A DNA stretch of 18,257 nt from CAYXXN01 sp964469055 (GTDB lineage: Bacteria; Acidobacteriota; Thermoanaerobaculia; Multivoradales; JAHEKO01). A program made the translations under genes and the position numbers. The stretch lies in assembly GCA_964469055.1 (NCBI GenBank), contig CAYXXN010000044.1, positions 1 through 18,257 of the forward strand, in the 5' to 3' direction. Every line of letters begins with the position of its first letter. Position 1 is the first letter of the stretch. This document shows, piece after piece, positions 1-7,794 of the stretch. The notes beneath the pieces are model-generated. The model saw nothing but the letters and a program-made list of their open reading frames with translations, did no database searches and had not been told where the DNA came from.

Positions 1-2
1 AG

Positions 3-65
3 CAGGAGCTGCTGCCCGGGAAGGACAAGATCGTGGCGGCGGCCCGGGAGCTGCTGGCGTACTGA
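3..65 (+). CDS. C-terminal end of an unidentified upstream gene (partial)
   Basis: The frame opening at base 3 encodes about 20 residues ending in a helical-looking tail (KIVAAARELLAY) and stops at a TGA at 63-65. The composition (Gln, Glu, Lys, Ala, Leu) looks like a normal protein C-terminus, whereas the alternative frames are Arg/Cys/Trp-rich. Nothing in this fragment identifies a family. A possible terminator follows directly, consistent with the end of a transcription unit. The call is based only on composition and the stop position. Confidence 0.5.
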   Translation, partial: QELLPGKDKIVAAARELLAY

Positions 66-66
66 G

Positions 67-94
67 GCGCCGGCCGAGCTTCGGCGCGCGTTTT
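67..94 (+). terminator. Possible intrinsic terminator after the upstream gene
   Basis: GCGCCG at 67-72 is perfectly complementary to CGGCGC at 82-87, with a 9-nt loop. A shorter alternative pairs GCCGA (73-77) with TCGGC (81-85). The stem is followed by GCG and then four T residues (91-94). The T-tract is short, so this is a moderate candidate. It sits 2 nt after the stop codon and before the protease gene. Confidence 0.4.
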
Positions 95-114
95 CCCGTG
101 AGACACTGGGGCGC

Positions 115-2730
115 ATGAATCGGGCGCTCGCTCTGTTGGCTTTCCTCGCCGTGCCCGCCGCGGGCGGGGCGGAGGCGCCGCGCTTTCGCATCGAGATCGA
201 GGAGTCGGGGGTCTACGAGATCGGCTACGAGGCCCTGACTGCGGCCGGGCTCCCGCCGGGTCGCTACGCCAGCGCGGCGCTCGAAGCGACGAACGGTGGC
301 GAGCCGGTGCCGCTCTGGGTCGACGATGGTGGCGACGGCGAGTTCGGCTCCGGCGACCGATTCGAGTTCGTCGGCGAGAAGCTGACCGGCGACGGGATCT
401 ACCACCACGAGTACTCGAAGGCCAACGTCTACCAGTTGAGCTTCGATGGCGCCCGACCGGTGCGGATGTCCGCGCTGCCGGTGGTGGACGAGGGTCCTGA
501 GTCGCCGGCGCGACTCGGGCGGAGTCTCCACTACGAAGAAGAGCGACTGATGATCCGGCTGAGCGGCAGCGAGCTCGCCCGAACCGGGGACGGCGCCGAC
601 ATCTGGTTCTGGGCCAAGCTGACCCACATCGACAAGCAGCCCTTCACGTTCGCTCTCGCGCTGCCCGATCTCGTCGCCGGCGACGCCGTCGAGGTGAAGG
701 TCGGCCTGCGGGGTCTGTCCCCGCCCAACGCCCAGCCGGCGGGGGCGGAGCGTCTGCCCGATCACCGCGTGGAGGCGCGGGTCGACGGTCGGGAGGTCGG
801 CGCCGCCGAGTGGAACGATCGCACGCCCGAGGTCCTGACGCTGACGGTCGCCGATCTCGCGCCGGGCGACCACGATCTCGAGCTCCGCATACGGAAGCGC
901 AGGCCGGCGGCGACCGCGGACCCGGTGGTCGATGTGGTGATGCTCAACTGGATCGAGGTCGTTTATCCCAGTCGTGGCGAAGTCGCCGAGGCGCCACTGC
1001 GTTTCGAGTCGACGGCTGGCGTGCACGTGGAGCTGACGGCGCCGTTGGGCGAGACGATCGCGATCTACGGGGAAGGCGGCAGTCGCATCGTCCCGGCCGT
1101 CGAGCCGGTCGCCGGTGACCCAGGGCGATGGCGCGCTCGCTTCCGGCTCGCCCCCGGCGAGACCAGCTTCCTCGCCGTTCCCGGGGACCGGCGGCGGCAG
1201 CCGGTGCGGATCCAGCGCGACCTGCCGTCGCGGCTGCGGGTGGCGGCGAATCGAGCCGACTACCTGATGATCGCCCACGCCCGCTTGCTCGAGGCCACCC
1301 GCCCGCTGGCCGAAGCCCACCGTCGCCGTGGCCTGACGGTGGAGCTCGTCGACGTCGAGGACGTCTACGACGAGTTCGGCCACGGCATCGTCCATCCCCG
1401 CGCGATCCGCGACTTCGTCGAGTACGCCTACCGGCACTGGGAGAGGCCGGCGCCGCGGTTCGTGCTGTTGGTCGGCGACGCGAGCTGGGACACGAAGAAC
1501 GCCGTGGTCGAGGGCGCCAACTACGCGAACTGGCCCGATCGGCAGCTCCTCTCTCGCGAGGGTTTCCCGAGCCGCGACACGCCGGTCTACTCCGAGGCTA
1601 ACTCGGCGAACGACCGCAACCTGATCCCGACCTGGAACGCCCCGACGAGCGATGGGCACGCGGCGAGCGACAACTACTTCGTCGCCGTCGAGGGCGACGA
1701 CGTCGTCCCCGATCTCGCCATCGGCCGCTTTCCGGTGACCGAGCCCGCGGAGGTGCGGGCCATCGTCGAGAAGACGATTCGTTACCTCGCCACCCCGGAA
1801 GTAGGACCGTGGCGCCGGGAAGTCCTGTGGATCACGAACGAATACATCGGCTTCCAGAGCGCGACCGATTGGCTGGCCGGGGAGCTCGAGCGTCGCGGCT
1901 TCACCGCGAACAAGGTCTACCCGCAGCCGGAGGAGCGGGACAACGCCGAGCACCAGCGGACGATCCAGGCGGCGCTCGAGCGCGGCGCGCTCCTCGTGCA
2001 CTTCCACGGTCATGGCGGCCGCAACATCTGGCGCACCGGCCCGCCCGACATCCACAAGAACCACGACCTCTTCACGCTCGAGCACATCGATGAGCTGCCG
2101 GAGTCGGGACGGCTGCCCCTCGTCCTCAGCATGACCTGTTTCTCGGCGCCCTTCGATCACCCCAACGCCGACTCGATCGGCGAGAAGTTCCTGCGTGTCG
2201 CAGGGAAGGGGGCGATCGCGGTCTTCGCCGCATCGTGGCGCAACGGTCCGTCGATCGCGCAGAGCAGGGCCCTCCTGGCCGCGCTCACCGTCCCGGGCCG
2301 ACCGATCGGCAGCGCGATCGTGGAGAGCAAGCGCGGGTTGGAGGACCGCACGTTGGTCGAGACCTACAACTTGCTCGGCGATCCGGCGATCCCGCTCGCC
2401 ATGCCGCCGCTCGGCGTGGCCGTAGAACCCGTGGCGGACAGCGTGCCCTTGGCGGTCGAGGTGGTGGTCGATGACGCCAGTTTCTCCGGTCGCGCGCTGG
2501 TCGACTGGGTGGACGAGCGGGGTCGGGTCGTCGCGAGCGACGAGCTGGCGACGGCGAGCCCGCGCTTCACGGCCCGCGCCGTGGAGGGGAGCGCGGCGGC
2601 CATCGCCGGCGCGCGCATCTACGTCGTGGACGAGCGCTCCGGCCTGGACGGCATCGGGGCCTGGGCCCCCCCGGCGCCCCCACCTGGCCGACACCCGACC
2701 TCACGACGGCCGCCGGACCCACCGGGCTAG
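115..2730 (+). CDS. Secreted gingipain-like cysteine protease (peptidase family C25)
   Basis: The 871-aa product starts with a signal peptide (MNRALALLAFLAVPAAGGAEA). Residues about 25-370 are a beta-rich N-terminal region with the GD-x-FEFVGE and NVYQLSF patterns seen ahead of C25 domains. The C25 domain runs roughly 375-765: YLMIAH, then VYDEFGHGI and HPRAIRDF, then VLLVGDASWD, then the catalytic His in HFHGHGG (H633), the catalytic Cys in SMTCFS (C675), and YNLLGDPAIPL closing the domain. The His-Cys spacing of about 40 is close to that of gingipains. A short beta domain and a Pro-rich tail follow. I see no type IX secretion C-terminal signal. Gingipain-type enzymes cleave after Arg or Lys, but specificity cannot be read here. 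The GACACT hexamer at 102-107, 7 nt before the ATG, may be a weak -10. The gene stands alone, convergent with argS 13 nt away. Confidence 0.85.
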   Translation: MNRALALLAFLAVPAAGGAEAPRFRIEIEESGVYEIGYEALTAAGLPPGRYASAALEATNGGEPVPLWVDDGGDGEFGSGDRFEFVGEKLTGDGIYHHEYSKANVYQLSFDGARPVRMSALPVVDEGPESPARLGRSLHYEEERLMIRLSGSELARTGDGADIWFWAKLTHIDKQPFTFALALPDLVAGDAVEVKVGLRGLSPPNAQPAGAERLPDHRVEARVDGREVGAAEWNDRTPEVLTLTVADLAPGDHDLELRIRKRRPAATADPVVDVVMLNWIEVVYPSRGEVAEAPLRFESTAGVHVELTAPLGETIAIYGEGGSRIVPAVEPVAGDPGRWRARFRLAPGETSFLAVPGDRRRQPVRIQRDLPSRLRVAANRADYLMIAHARLLEATRPLAEAHRRRGLTVELVDVEDVYDEFGHGIVHPRAIRDFVEYAYRHWERPAPRFVLLVGDASWDTKNAVVEGANYANWPDRQLLSREGFPSRDTPVYSEANSANDRNLIPTWNAPTSDGHAASDNYFVAVEGDDVVPDLAIGRFPVTEPAEVRAIVEKTIRYLATPEVGPWRREVLWITNEYIGFQSATDWLAGELERRGFTANKVYPQPEERDNAEHQRTIQAALERGALLVHFHGHGGRNIWRTGPPDIHKNHDLFTLEHIDELPESGRLPLVLSMTCFSAPFDHPNADSIGEKFLRVAGKGAIAVFAASWRNGPSIAQSRALLAALTVPGRPIGSAIVESKRGLEDRTLVETYNLLGDPAIPLAMPPLGVAVEPVADSVPLAVEVVVDDASFSGRALVDWVDERGRVVASDELATASPRFTARAVEGSAAAIAGARIYVVDERSGLDGIGAWAPPAPPPGRHPTSRRPPDPPG

Positions 2731-2743
2731 GGAGTAGGTCCCA

Positions 2744-4666
2744 CTACATGCGCTCCGGCACCGGGATGCCCAAGAGCTCGCAGAGCGCCTCGAGCCCCTT
2801 GGCGAAGACCAGGGTGACGCCGAGCCGGGCGTCGCGGAGGTCGGGGTCCGCCTCGTGCAGGATCGGGTGCTGGTGGTAGATCCCGTTGAAACGCTGCGCC
2901 AGCTCGAGGGCGTGGCGGGCGATGAGCGAGAGCTCCAAGGTGTCGCCCGCGGCCCGCACCTTGTCGGGGATCTGGCCGACGGCGAGCGCCAGGTCCCAGA
3001 GGTCGTCGCTCCACACGGCGGCCGGTAGCTCCTCTAGCCGGGCCGGCGCGACCTCGGGTGCGAGGCCGGCCGCGGCGAGCTTGCGGCGGATGTTCTTGAC
3101 CCGCACCAGCGAGTACTGGAGACAGGGCCCCGAGTCGCCCTCGAAGGAGAGCGCCTCGTCGAGATCGAAGGCGATCACCCGCGTCGTCGACGCCTTGGCC
3201 ATGAAGAAGCGCAGGGCGGCGACGGCGATCTCGCGCGCCAGCGCCGCCACCTCCGGGGCCGGCAGCTCGCGATGGCGCGCCGCGATCTCCTCCCGGCTCT
3301 TCGCCTCGAGCTGGTCCAAGAGGTCGTCGGCCTTGACCCCGATGCCCTTGCGGCCAGACATCTCGAGGGCCCCGGAGGCCTCCTCGCCCGCGGCGAGGAA
3401 GCCGAGCTGGCGGGCCGTCGCCGTGGAGAGCGACACCATCTCGTAGGCGAAGTGAACGGAGGCGGCGGCCTGCTCGTCGTAGCCCAGCGCCGCGAGGCCG
3501 GCCCGCACGACTTTCTGCAGGTAGCTCTGGCGCGCGTCGATGACGTTGATCACTCGCGCGCCGCCTCCGAAGGCGGGATGGGCGGCGACGCCACCCTCGG
3601 CGACCGTCTGCCAGACTCCCGGCCCCTCCCAGAAGCGGTAGCCGAAGTCGCGGTCGAGGAGACCGAACTTCCAGAGCTGATAGGCGATGTCCTTGCCCAC
3701 GTAGGTGACGGTGCCGTCCGAGCGGACGATCACCTTGTCGGGGTCTTCGAGACCGCCGAACTCCTCGCTCTCGGCGAGCGGCATGACCCAGCAGCCGGCG
3801 TTCTTGCCGGCCGCCTCGAGCTTCAAGGCGCCGCTCGCCTGCAGCCGTTCGAAGGCCTGGGCGAAGAAGTCGAGCGCCAGAACCGCGCTCTCGTGGGTCA
3901 GGAGGTCGTAACCGATGCCGAGCCGCGCCATGGTGGCGAGGTGGCGAGTGAGGACGCGGCGCACGACGAGCCGGCCCAACTCGGCGCGCTCGCCTTCACC
4001 GCGCTCGAGCGCATGCAAGGTCTCGCGGCGGTGGGCGAGACGCGCTTCGTCCGCGGCGTACCAGCGGCCGACCTCGGCGTAGAGATCCCAGCAGGTGAAG
4101 TCGAACGGCTCGGGTAGGGCGGCGACCTCGGCGACGCTGAGGCCCCGCAGGTCCCGGAATCCCACGACGACGTCGGCGAGCTGAACGCCGGTGTCATCGA
4201 TGTAGTTCTGCACCTCGACCGCGAAGCCGAGCGCGCGCAGCACGCGGGCGAGCACGTCCCCCAGCACCGCGTTGCGCAGGTGGCCGATGTGAGCGGCCTT
4301 GTTGGGGTTGATGTTGGTGTGCTCGAGGACGACCTTGGGACCACCGCGCGCGGCGGCGAGGACCGGATCGAGGAGGAGCTTCGCCACGGCCACGCCGCGC
4401 TCGAGGAAGACGTTCAAGTAGCCGGCACCTTCGACGCGGGCCTCTCTCACCCAGTCCAGGCGGGGGAGCATGCCCAGGATGCGCTCTGCGATCGCCCGCG
4501 GCGGCTGCCGCACGACCCGCGCCAGGTGCAGACCCACCGGGAACGCGAGATCACCCAGCTCGCGACGGGGTGGGATCTCGATGACCGGCTCGTGCTCGAT
4601 CCCGAAGCCGGCGCGGACCGCCTCGGCGACGAGGCGCGCGAGGTCTCGCTTGGCTCCTTCGAGCAT
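2744..4666 (-). CDS. argS: Arginyl-tRNA synthetase
   Basis: The 640-aa class I aminoacyl-tRNA synthetase charges tRNA-Arg with arginine in the cytoplasm. Residues 1-100 form the ArgRS-specific N-terminal additional domain (ELGDLAFPVGLHLAR, then GAGYLNVFL). The class I signature HIGH lies at 126-129 in NPNKAAHIGHLRNA, followed by NYIDDTG, a conserved ArgRS element. The KMSKS equivalent is the degenerate MSGRKG near 436-441, which is common in ArgRS. The C-terminal DALR anticodon-binding helices include QYSLVRVKNI and RFNGIYH and end at GIPVPERM. The length is slightly above typical (550-600). The ATG at 4664-4666 is chosen because the N-terminal domain starts there, and TAGACT lies 9 nt upstream with no Shine-Dalgarno. 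It diverges from the macro-domain gene. Confidence 0.96.
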   Translation of the reverse strand: MLEGAKRDLARLVAEAVRAGFGIEHEPVIEIPPRRELGDLAFPVGLHLARVVRQPPRAIAERILGMLPRLDWVREARVEGAGYLNVFLERGVAVAKLLLDPVLAAARGGPKVVLEHTNINPNKAAHIGHLRNAVLGDVLARVLRALGFAVEVQNYIDDTGVQLADVVVGFRDLRGLSVAEVAALPEPFDFTCWDLYAEVGRWYAADEARLAHRRETLHALERGEGERAELGRLVVRRVLTRHLATMARLGIGYDLLTHESAVLALDFFAQAFERLQASGALKLEAAGKNAGCWVMPLAESEEFGGLEDPDKVIVRSDGTVTYVGKDIAYQLWKFGLLDRDFGYRFWEGPGVWQTVAEGGVAAHPAFGGGARVINVIDARQSYLQKVVRAGLAALGYDEQAAASVHFAYEMVSLSTATARQLGFLAAGEEASGALEMSGRKGIGVKADDLLDQLEAKSREEIAARHRELPAPEVAALAREIAVAALRFFMAKASTTRVIAFDLDEALSFEGDSGPCLQYSLVRVKNIRRKLAAAGLAPEVAPARLEELPAAVWSDDLWDLALAVGQIPDKVRAAGDTLELSLIARHALELAQRFNGIYHQHPILHEADPDLRDARLGVTLVFAKGLEALCELLGIPVPERM

Positions 4667-4675
4667 GGCCGGCGG

Positions 4676-4681
4676 AGTCTA
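4676..4681 (-). promoter_or_regulatory. Putative -10 box of argS (TAGACT), near-leaderless
   Basis: On the minus strand TAGACT ends 9 nt before the argS ATG, and the intervening CCGCCGGCC has no Shine-Dalgarno. A usual -10 to start-site spacing would put the transcription start within about 3 nt of the ATG. No good -35 is visible. A 6-bp hairpin (AGGGAG/CTCCCT, 4684-4698, 3-nt loop) lies in the spacer region. The same arrangement recurs at maf, the VWA gene and the desulfurase gene. Confidence 0.45.
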
Positions 4682-4713
4682 ACAGGGAGTTTCTCCCTAC
4701 TCGGAGTCCTTGA

Positions 4714-4719
4714 TAGAAT
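4714..4719 (+). promoter_or_regulatory. Putative -10 box for the macro-domain gene (TAGAAT)
   Basis: TAGAAT matches five of six bases of the sigma-70 -10 consensus and stands out in GC-rich surroundings. The hexamer 17 nt upstream (TTCTCC at 4691-4696) is a poor -35. The start site would fall near 4726, leaving a leader of about 73 nt before the ATG at 4799. Confidence 0.35.
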
Positions 4720-4798
4720 CTCCTGTCCGCGCCGGTCGTCGCGAGCGCGGCCCACCCCGATGACCCAGGCCACGTAAACCAGCCACGTCGTCATCAAG

Positions 4799-5314
4799 AT
4801 GGACAACGGCCAGCTCGAGCTGCTGGAGGGAGACATCACCGAGCTCGAGATCGACGCCGTGGTCAACGCCGCCAACGAGCAGCTCAAACTCGGAGGGGGC
4901 GTGGCCGGGGCCATTCGGAAGAAGGGCGGACCCTCGATCCAGCAGGAGTGCGACCGCATCGGCGGCACGGTGGTCGGCTCGGCGGTCTTGACCGCGGCCG
5001 GCAACCTCAAGGCCCGCCACGTCATCCACGCCGTGGGCCCGCGCTGGGGTGAGGGCGACGAGGATCGCAAGCTCGCCTCGGCGGTGCGCGCCTCGCTGGC
5101 GCTCGCCGACCGCCACGGCTTGCGGTCGATCGCCCTGCCCGCGATCTCGACCGGCACCTTCGGCTTCCCGGTCGACCGCTGCGCCCGCCTCACCCTGACC
5201 GAGATCCACCGCTACCTGCAGGGTGGCACGAAGCTGGAGCGCGTCGTCGTCTGCCTCTACGGGCAGGAAGCCTTCGGCGTCTTCCGCCGCGAGCTGCGGC
5301 GCGGGTTCAGGTAG
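4799..5314 (+). CDS. Macro-domain protein (probable ADP-ribosyl-glycohydrolase / O-acetyl-ADP-ribose deacetylase)
   Basis: The 171-aa protein is a single macro domain. It shows LLEGDITELEIDAVVNAAN (ADP-ribose-binding Asp-12 and the NAAN stretch at 23-26), the glycine loop LGGGVAGAI at 31-39 and the phosphate-binding loop AISTGTFGFP at 115-124. Such domains bind ADP-ribose and in bacteria often remove ADP-ribose from proteins or nucleic acids, or deacetylate O-acetyl-ADP-ribose. The LGGGVAGAI loop is closest in my memory to the AF1521/MacroD group. Lengths of 160-180 aa are normal. The ATG at 4799 is the only sensible start: the frame closes upstream at 4775-4777, and no clear Shine-Dalgarno is visible. 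No transferase or toxin partner gene is adjacent. It runs into apgM convergently, 16 nt apart. Confidence 0.88.
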   Translation: MDNGQLELLEGDITELEIDAVVNAANEQLKLGGGVAGAIRKKGGPSIQQECDRIGGTVVGSAVLTAAGNLKARHVIHAVGPRWGEGDEDRKLASAVRASLALADRHGLRSIALPAISTGTFGFPVDRCARLTLTEIHRYLQGGTKLERVVVCLYGQEAFGVFRRELRRGFR

Positions 5315-5318
5315 GTTC

Positions 5319-5325
5319 AAAAAAA
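5319..5325 (-). terminator. T7 run after apgM, weak terminator candidate
   Basis: The minus strand reads TTTTTTT just after the apgM stop, unusual in such GC-rich DNA. The only upstream stem is a weak CGCC/GGCG pair ending 8 nt before the T-run, so the hairpin part is unconvincing. It lies in the 16-nt gap between the convergent macro and apgM genes. Confidence 0.2.
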
Positions 5326-5330
5326 CAGGT

Positions 5331-6548
5331 CTACGCCCCGAACTTGGCGAGCCGTCCGGCGTGGGCGAGTAGCAGCCCCATGAGGTACCGGGACGGGAAG
5401 GTCCCCAGGTGGCCGCGGGTCGCGGCTTCTTCGGTGAAGCGCGATTCGCCATCGACGAAGGCGCTCTCGGCGGCGAGGAGTAACGGCACTGGGTGCCAGC
5501 TGTGGCTGCGCATCGGAGCGGGAGTCGAGTGGTCGCCGGTGACGGCGAGGACGTCGGGCTCGAGCGTGAGCAGCTCGGGTAGGCTGGCGTCCACCTCCTC
5601 GATCACCCGCGCCTTCGCGGCGAGGTCGCCGTCCTCGCCCGCGGCGTCGGTTCCCTTCACGTGCAGGAAGAAGAAGTCGAAATCGTTCCAACGCTCGCGG
5701 GTCGCGGCCACCAGGTCGGCGAACCGCTTGCCGCACTCGACGACCTCCATGCCGCAGGCGGAGGCCACGCCGCGGTAGAGCGGGTAGCCGGCGAAGGCGC
5801 CGGCCCGCAGCTTGTAGAGGTCCGCGAACTGTGGCAGGTGAGGGAGCCGGGAGAAGCCGCGCAGGAGCAGCCGGTTGGCCTTGGGCTCGTCGCGGATCGC
5901 GGTCTCGAGCACGGCGAGGAGGCGAGCCAGACGCGCCGCGGTCGCTTCACCTTCGGGCGCCGTGGCGCGTGACGGGAGCGGCGGCACTCCGAGGCGCTGG
6001 GGGTCGGTGTCGGCAACGGCGGTCGAGAGCCCTTCGCCGCGCAGCACGAGGACGAAACGGTGCTGCTCGCCGGCCGCCACCTCGACCTCGAGTTCGCTGA
6101 AGCCCCGGGCCGCCTCCCGTAGCCGGGCGCAGAGTCGGCGGCACTCCTCGCTGGGGATGCGGCCGGCCCGCCGGTCGACGAGGAGGCCCGCGGCGTCGGC
6201 GGTCGCGAAGTTGCCGCGCGCCGCGAGATCCTCGGGCGAGAGGTCCAAGCCCAGCCCGAGCGCCTCGAGCACGCCCCGCCCGATCTCGAAGGCGCTCTCC
6301 CCCGGGTCGTAGCCGAAGAGCGCGAGGTGCCCGGGACCGCTGCCCGGCGTGAACCCCGGCGCCACCGGCTCGATGCGGCCGAGGGTGGAGCGCGAAGCAA
6401 GGGCGTCCAAGTGCGGCGTCACCGCGAGGTCGAGGGCGGTCGCCGGCTGCGCCGCTGTGCGCAGGTCGCCCACCCCGTCGAGCACCAGCAGCACGATCCG
6501 GGTCTCGGCCGGCTGCGCCAGTCGGGCGAGAAGACGCAGGTGCTCCAT
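5331..6548 (-). CDS. apgM: 2,3-bisphosphoglycerate-independent phosphoglycerate mutase, archaeal type
   Basis: The 405-aa cytoplasmic enzyme interconverts 3- and 2-phosphoglycerate in glycolysis and gluconeogenesis. It belongs to the alkaline phosphatase superfamily: a metal-binding Asp in VLDGVGD (D24), the nucleophile Ser in the loop GSGPGHLALFGYDP (S70), and the C-terminal metal ligands in VTGDHSTPAPMRSHSWHPVPLLL. RGNFAT near 111 and LHVKGTDAAGEDGD are typical of the ApgM branch, which is about 400 aa, against about 510 for GpmI. The ATG at 6546-6548 lies 8 nt after the stop of the 148-aa hypothetical gene with no Shine-Dalgarno, so translation is probably coupled. It is the last gene of the trmJ operon and converges on the macro-domain gene. 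Confidence 0.93.
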   Translation of the reverse strand: MEHLRLLARLAQPAETRIVLLVLDGVGDLRTAAQPATALDLAVTPHLDALASRSTLGRIEPVAPGFTPGSGPGHLALFGYDPGESAFEIGRGVLEALGLGLDLSPEDLAARGNFATADAAGLLVDRRAGRIPSEECRRLCARLREAARGFSELEVEVAAGEQHRFVLVLRGEGLSTAVADTDPQRLGVPPLPSRATAPEGEATAARLARLLAVLETAIRDEPKANRLLLRGFSRLPHLPQFADLYKLRAGAFAGYPLYRGVASACGMEVVECGKRFADLVAATRERWNDFDFFFLHVKGTDAAGEDGDLAAKARVIEEVDASLPELLTLEPDVLAVTGDHSTPAPMRSHSWHPVPLLLAAESAFVDGESRFTEEAATRGHLGTFPSRYLMGLLLAHAGRLAKFGA

Positions 6549-6556
6549 GGCGGTCG

Positions 6557-7003
6557 TCAGGCGACGAAGTAGGCGTGGGCGCGGATCTGCAGTCGAGTGC
6601 GGGCTGCGAAGCCGCTCCCGGCCAAGCCGAAACTAGAGCGCGGCGCGAAGACCGGCAGTACCAGCCAGCCGTCGAAGGTTTCCCCGGCGTTGTAGGCCGG
6701 CACGACCGGCTCGATCTCGGCGAGCTTGAACCACCCCTCGGCGCCCGCCGGGTCGAAGCCGCCGCGCAACTCGACGTACACCTTGTCGAGATCGATCGTG
6801 CGCTGCTGCGACGGGTGCCAGACCGAAACCATGAAGCGCACCTCGTCGAACGACTCGGTCTCGATGCCCGGCCGCCCCTCGCGCAGCAGCGGGAACCAGA
6901 AGGCGCCGGCGGCGTCGGTGGCGAAGATCTCCGGCGTCGCGTCGAAAACGACGTGTCGGGGGGCGACGGTCGAGTTCATGGGGGGAGCGGCGGAGCCTAT
7001 CAC
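6557..7003 (-). CDS. Hypothetical protein between trmJ and apgM
   Basis: I do not recognise this 148-aa protein. It has no signal peptide or membrane segment. The body is beta-strand-like with many aromatic residues (AFWFPLLREG, EVRFMVSVWHPS, VYVELRGGFDP, WFKLAEIEPVVPAYN, GWLVLPVFAP) and ends in RLQIRAHAYFVA, suggesting a small beta-sandwich. Two starts are possible: GTG at 7003, which overlaps the trmJ TGA by 4 nt (GTGA), or ATG at 6979 (MNSTVAPRH). The upstream start is given because the overlap suggests coupling, but the composition of its first eight residues (IGSAAPP) is uninformative. Its position inside a trmJ-apgM operon and sensible amino-acid composition support a real gene. Confidence 0.68.
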   Translation of the reverse strand: MIGSAAPPMNSTVAPRHVVFDATPEIFATDAAGAFWFPLLREGRPGIETESFDEVRFMVSVWHPSQQRTIDLDKVYVELRGGFDPAGAEGWFKLAEIEPVVPAYNAGETFDGWLVLPVFAPRSSFGLAGSGFAARTRLQIRAHAYFVA

Positions 7004-7725
7004 CCGGCGCTCGTGCCCAAGCGGTGACCGGCCCGCCGGCAGATGCCGCGCAGGATCGCCACCTCGCGCTCGGTCAGACCGGCCCGCGCGGCGAGCCGGC
7101 GCAGATCACGCACCACCCCTTCGAAGGTGTGATCGCGAGCGAAGCCCACCGTCTCGAGAACCGGCAGGAGCTGGCCGAAGAGCCCGTCGACCTCTGCGGC
7201 CGGGGCGAGGGGCTCGGCTGCGCCCGCGGCAGCAGCCGAGCCGCGTGCCAGGTGCAGCTCGTAGGCCACGAGGAGCACCGCCTGCGCCAGGTTGAGGGTG
7301 GGCTGCTCGGGGGCGCAGGGCACGCGCACGATCCAGCCACAGCGCGCCAGCTCTTCGGCGTCGAGACCGGAAGGCTCCGGACCGAAGACCAGCGCGGTCG
7401 AGCCGGCGGGCTCCGCGGCCAGCTGGGCGGCCAGCGCGCGCGGCGTCAAGGTCTGCTCCCGCCGCCCGCGTGCCGAGCTCGTGCCGACCACGCGCTCGAA
7501 CGGCGCCAGGGCCTCCTCGAGGCTGCCGGCGGTCGTGGCGCCGTCGAGCACGGCCCCGGCGCCGACCGCCAGTGCCCGGGCCAGCCGCCCGATGCCCGCA
7601 TGGGGAGCCACCAGGACCAGGCGCTCCAACCCCATGTTGGCCATGGCCCGAGCCGCGGCGCCCACGTTGCCCTCCTCTTGGGGGCGCACCAGGATGACTG
7701 CCGTTCGCTCGCCTCCGCCGCCCAT
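7000..7725 (-). CDS. trmJ: tRNA 2'-O-methyltransferase, TrmJ type (SPOUT family)
   Basis: The 241-aa SPOUT-class enzyme of the TrmH family is predicted to 2'-O-methylate tRNA position 32 using S-adenosylmethionine. Motif 1 is VRPQEEGNVGAAARAMANMG (13-32) with the conserved Asn-20 and Arg-26. Motif 2 is VFGPEPSGL (113-121). Motif 3 is TLNLAQAVLLVAYEL (143-157), forming the knotted cofactor site. The roughly 80-residue C-terminal helical extension (GLFGQLLPVLETVGF onward) is characteristic of TrmJ rather than of TrmL, which lacks it. The length matches the family (about 240-250). ATG 7725 puts the first beta strand at residue 8. It heads the operon with the 148-aa gene and apgM. A weak TAGGCT (7756-7751) could be its -10. 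Confidence 0.9.
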   Translation of the reverse strand: MGGGGERTAVILVRPQEEGNVGAAARAMANMGLERLVLVAPHAGIGRLARALAVGAGAVLDGATTAGSLEEALAPFERVVGTSSARGRREQTLTPRALAAQLAAEPAGSTALVFGPEPSGLDAEELARCGWIVRVPCAPEQPTLNLAQAVLLVAYELHLARGSAAAAGAAEPLAPAAEVDGLFGQLLPVLETVGFARDHTFEGVVRDLRRLAARAGLTEREVAILRGICRRAGHRLGTSAG

Positions 7726-7745
7726 GCCGTGGATCCGCTCGTTCC

Positions 7746-7774
7746 TTGACAGCCTATCTGGCGGCGGCTACCGT
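7746..7774 (+). promoter_or_regulatory. Sigma-70-like promoter for the 103-aa gene
   Basis: A perfect -35 TTGACA lies at 7746-7751, followed by a 17-nt spacer and TACCGT at 7769-7774, which keeps the three most conserved -10 bases (T1, A2, T6). The start site would fall near 7781, giving a leader of about 14 nt before the ATG at 7795. On the opposite strand TAGGCT at 7756-7751 may serve trmJ, so the two promoters would overlap back to back. Confidence 0.5.
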
Positions 7775-7794
7775 GGGGCGCCGGAAACAGCGCC

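Noticed and set aside
2660..2730. Possible frameshift at the protease C-terminus (Pro/Arg-rich tail)
   Set aside because: No alternative frame continues a recognisable domain, so a natural disordered tail is equally likely.
2714..2740. Hairpin GGACC/GGTCC between the protease and argS genes
   Set aside because: It is only 5 bp with a loop of about 17 nt and no T-tract, which is expected by chance in this composition.
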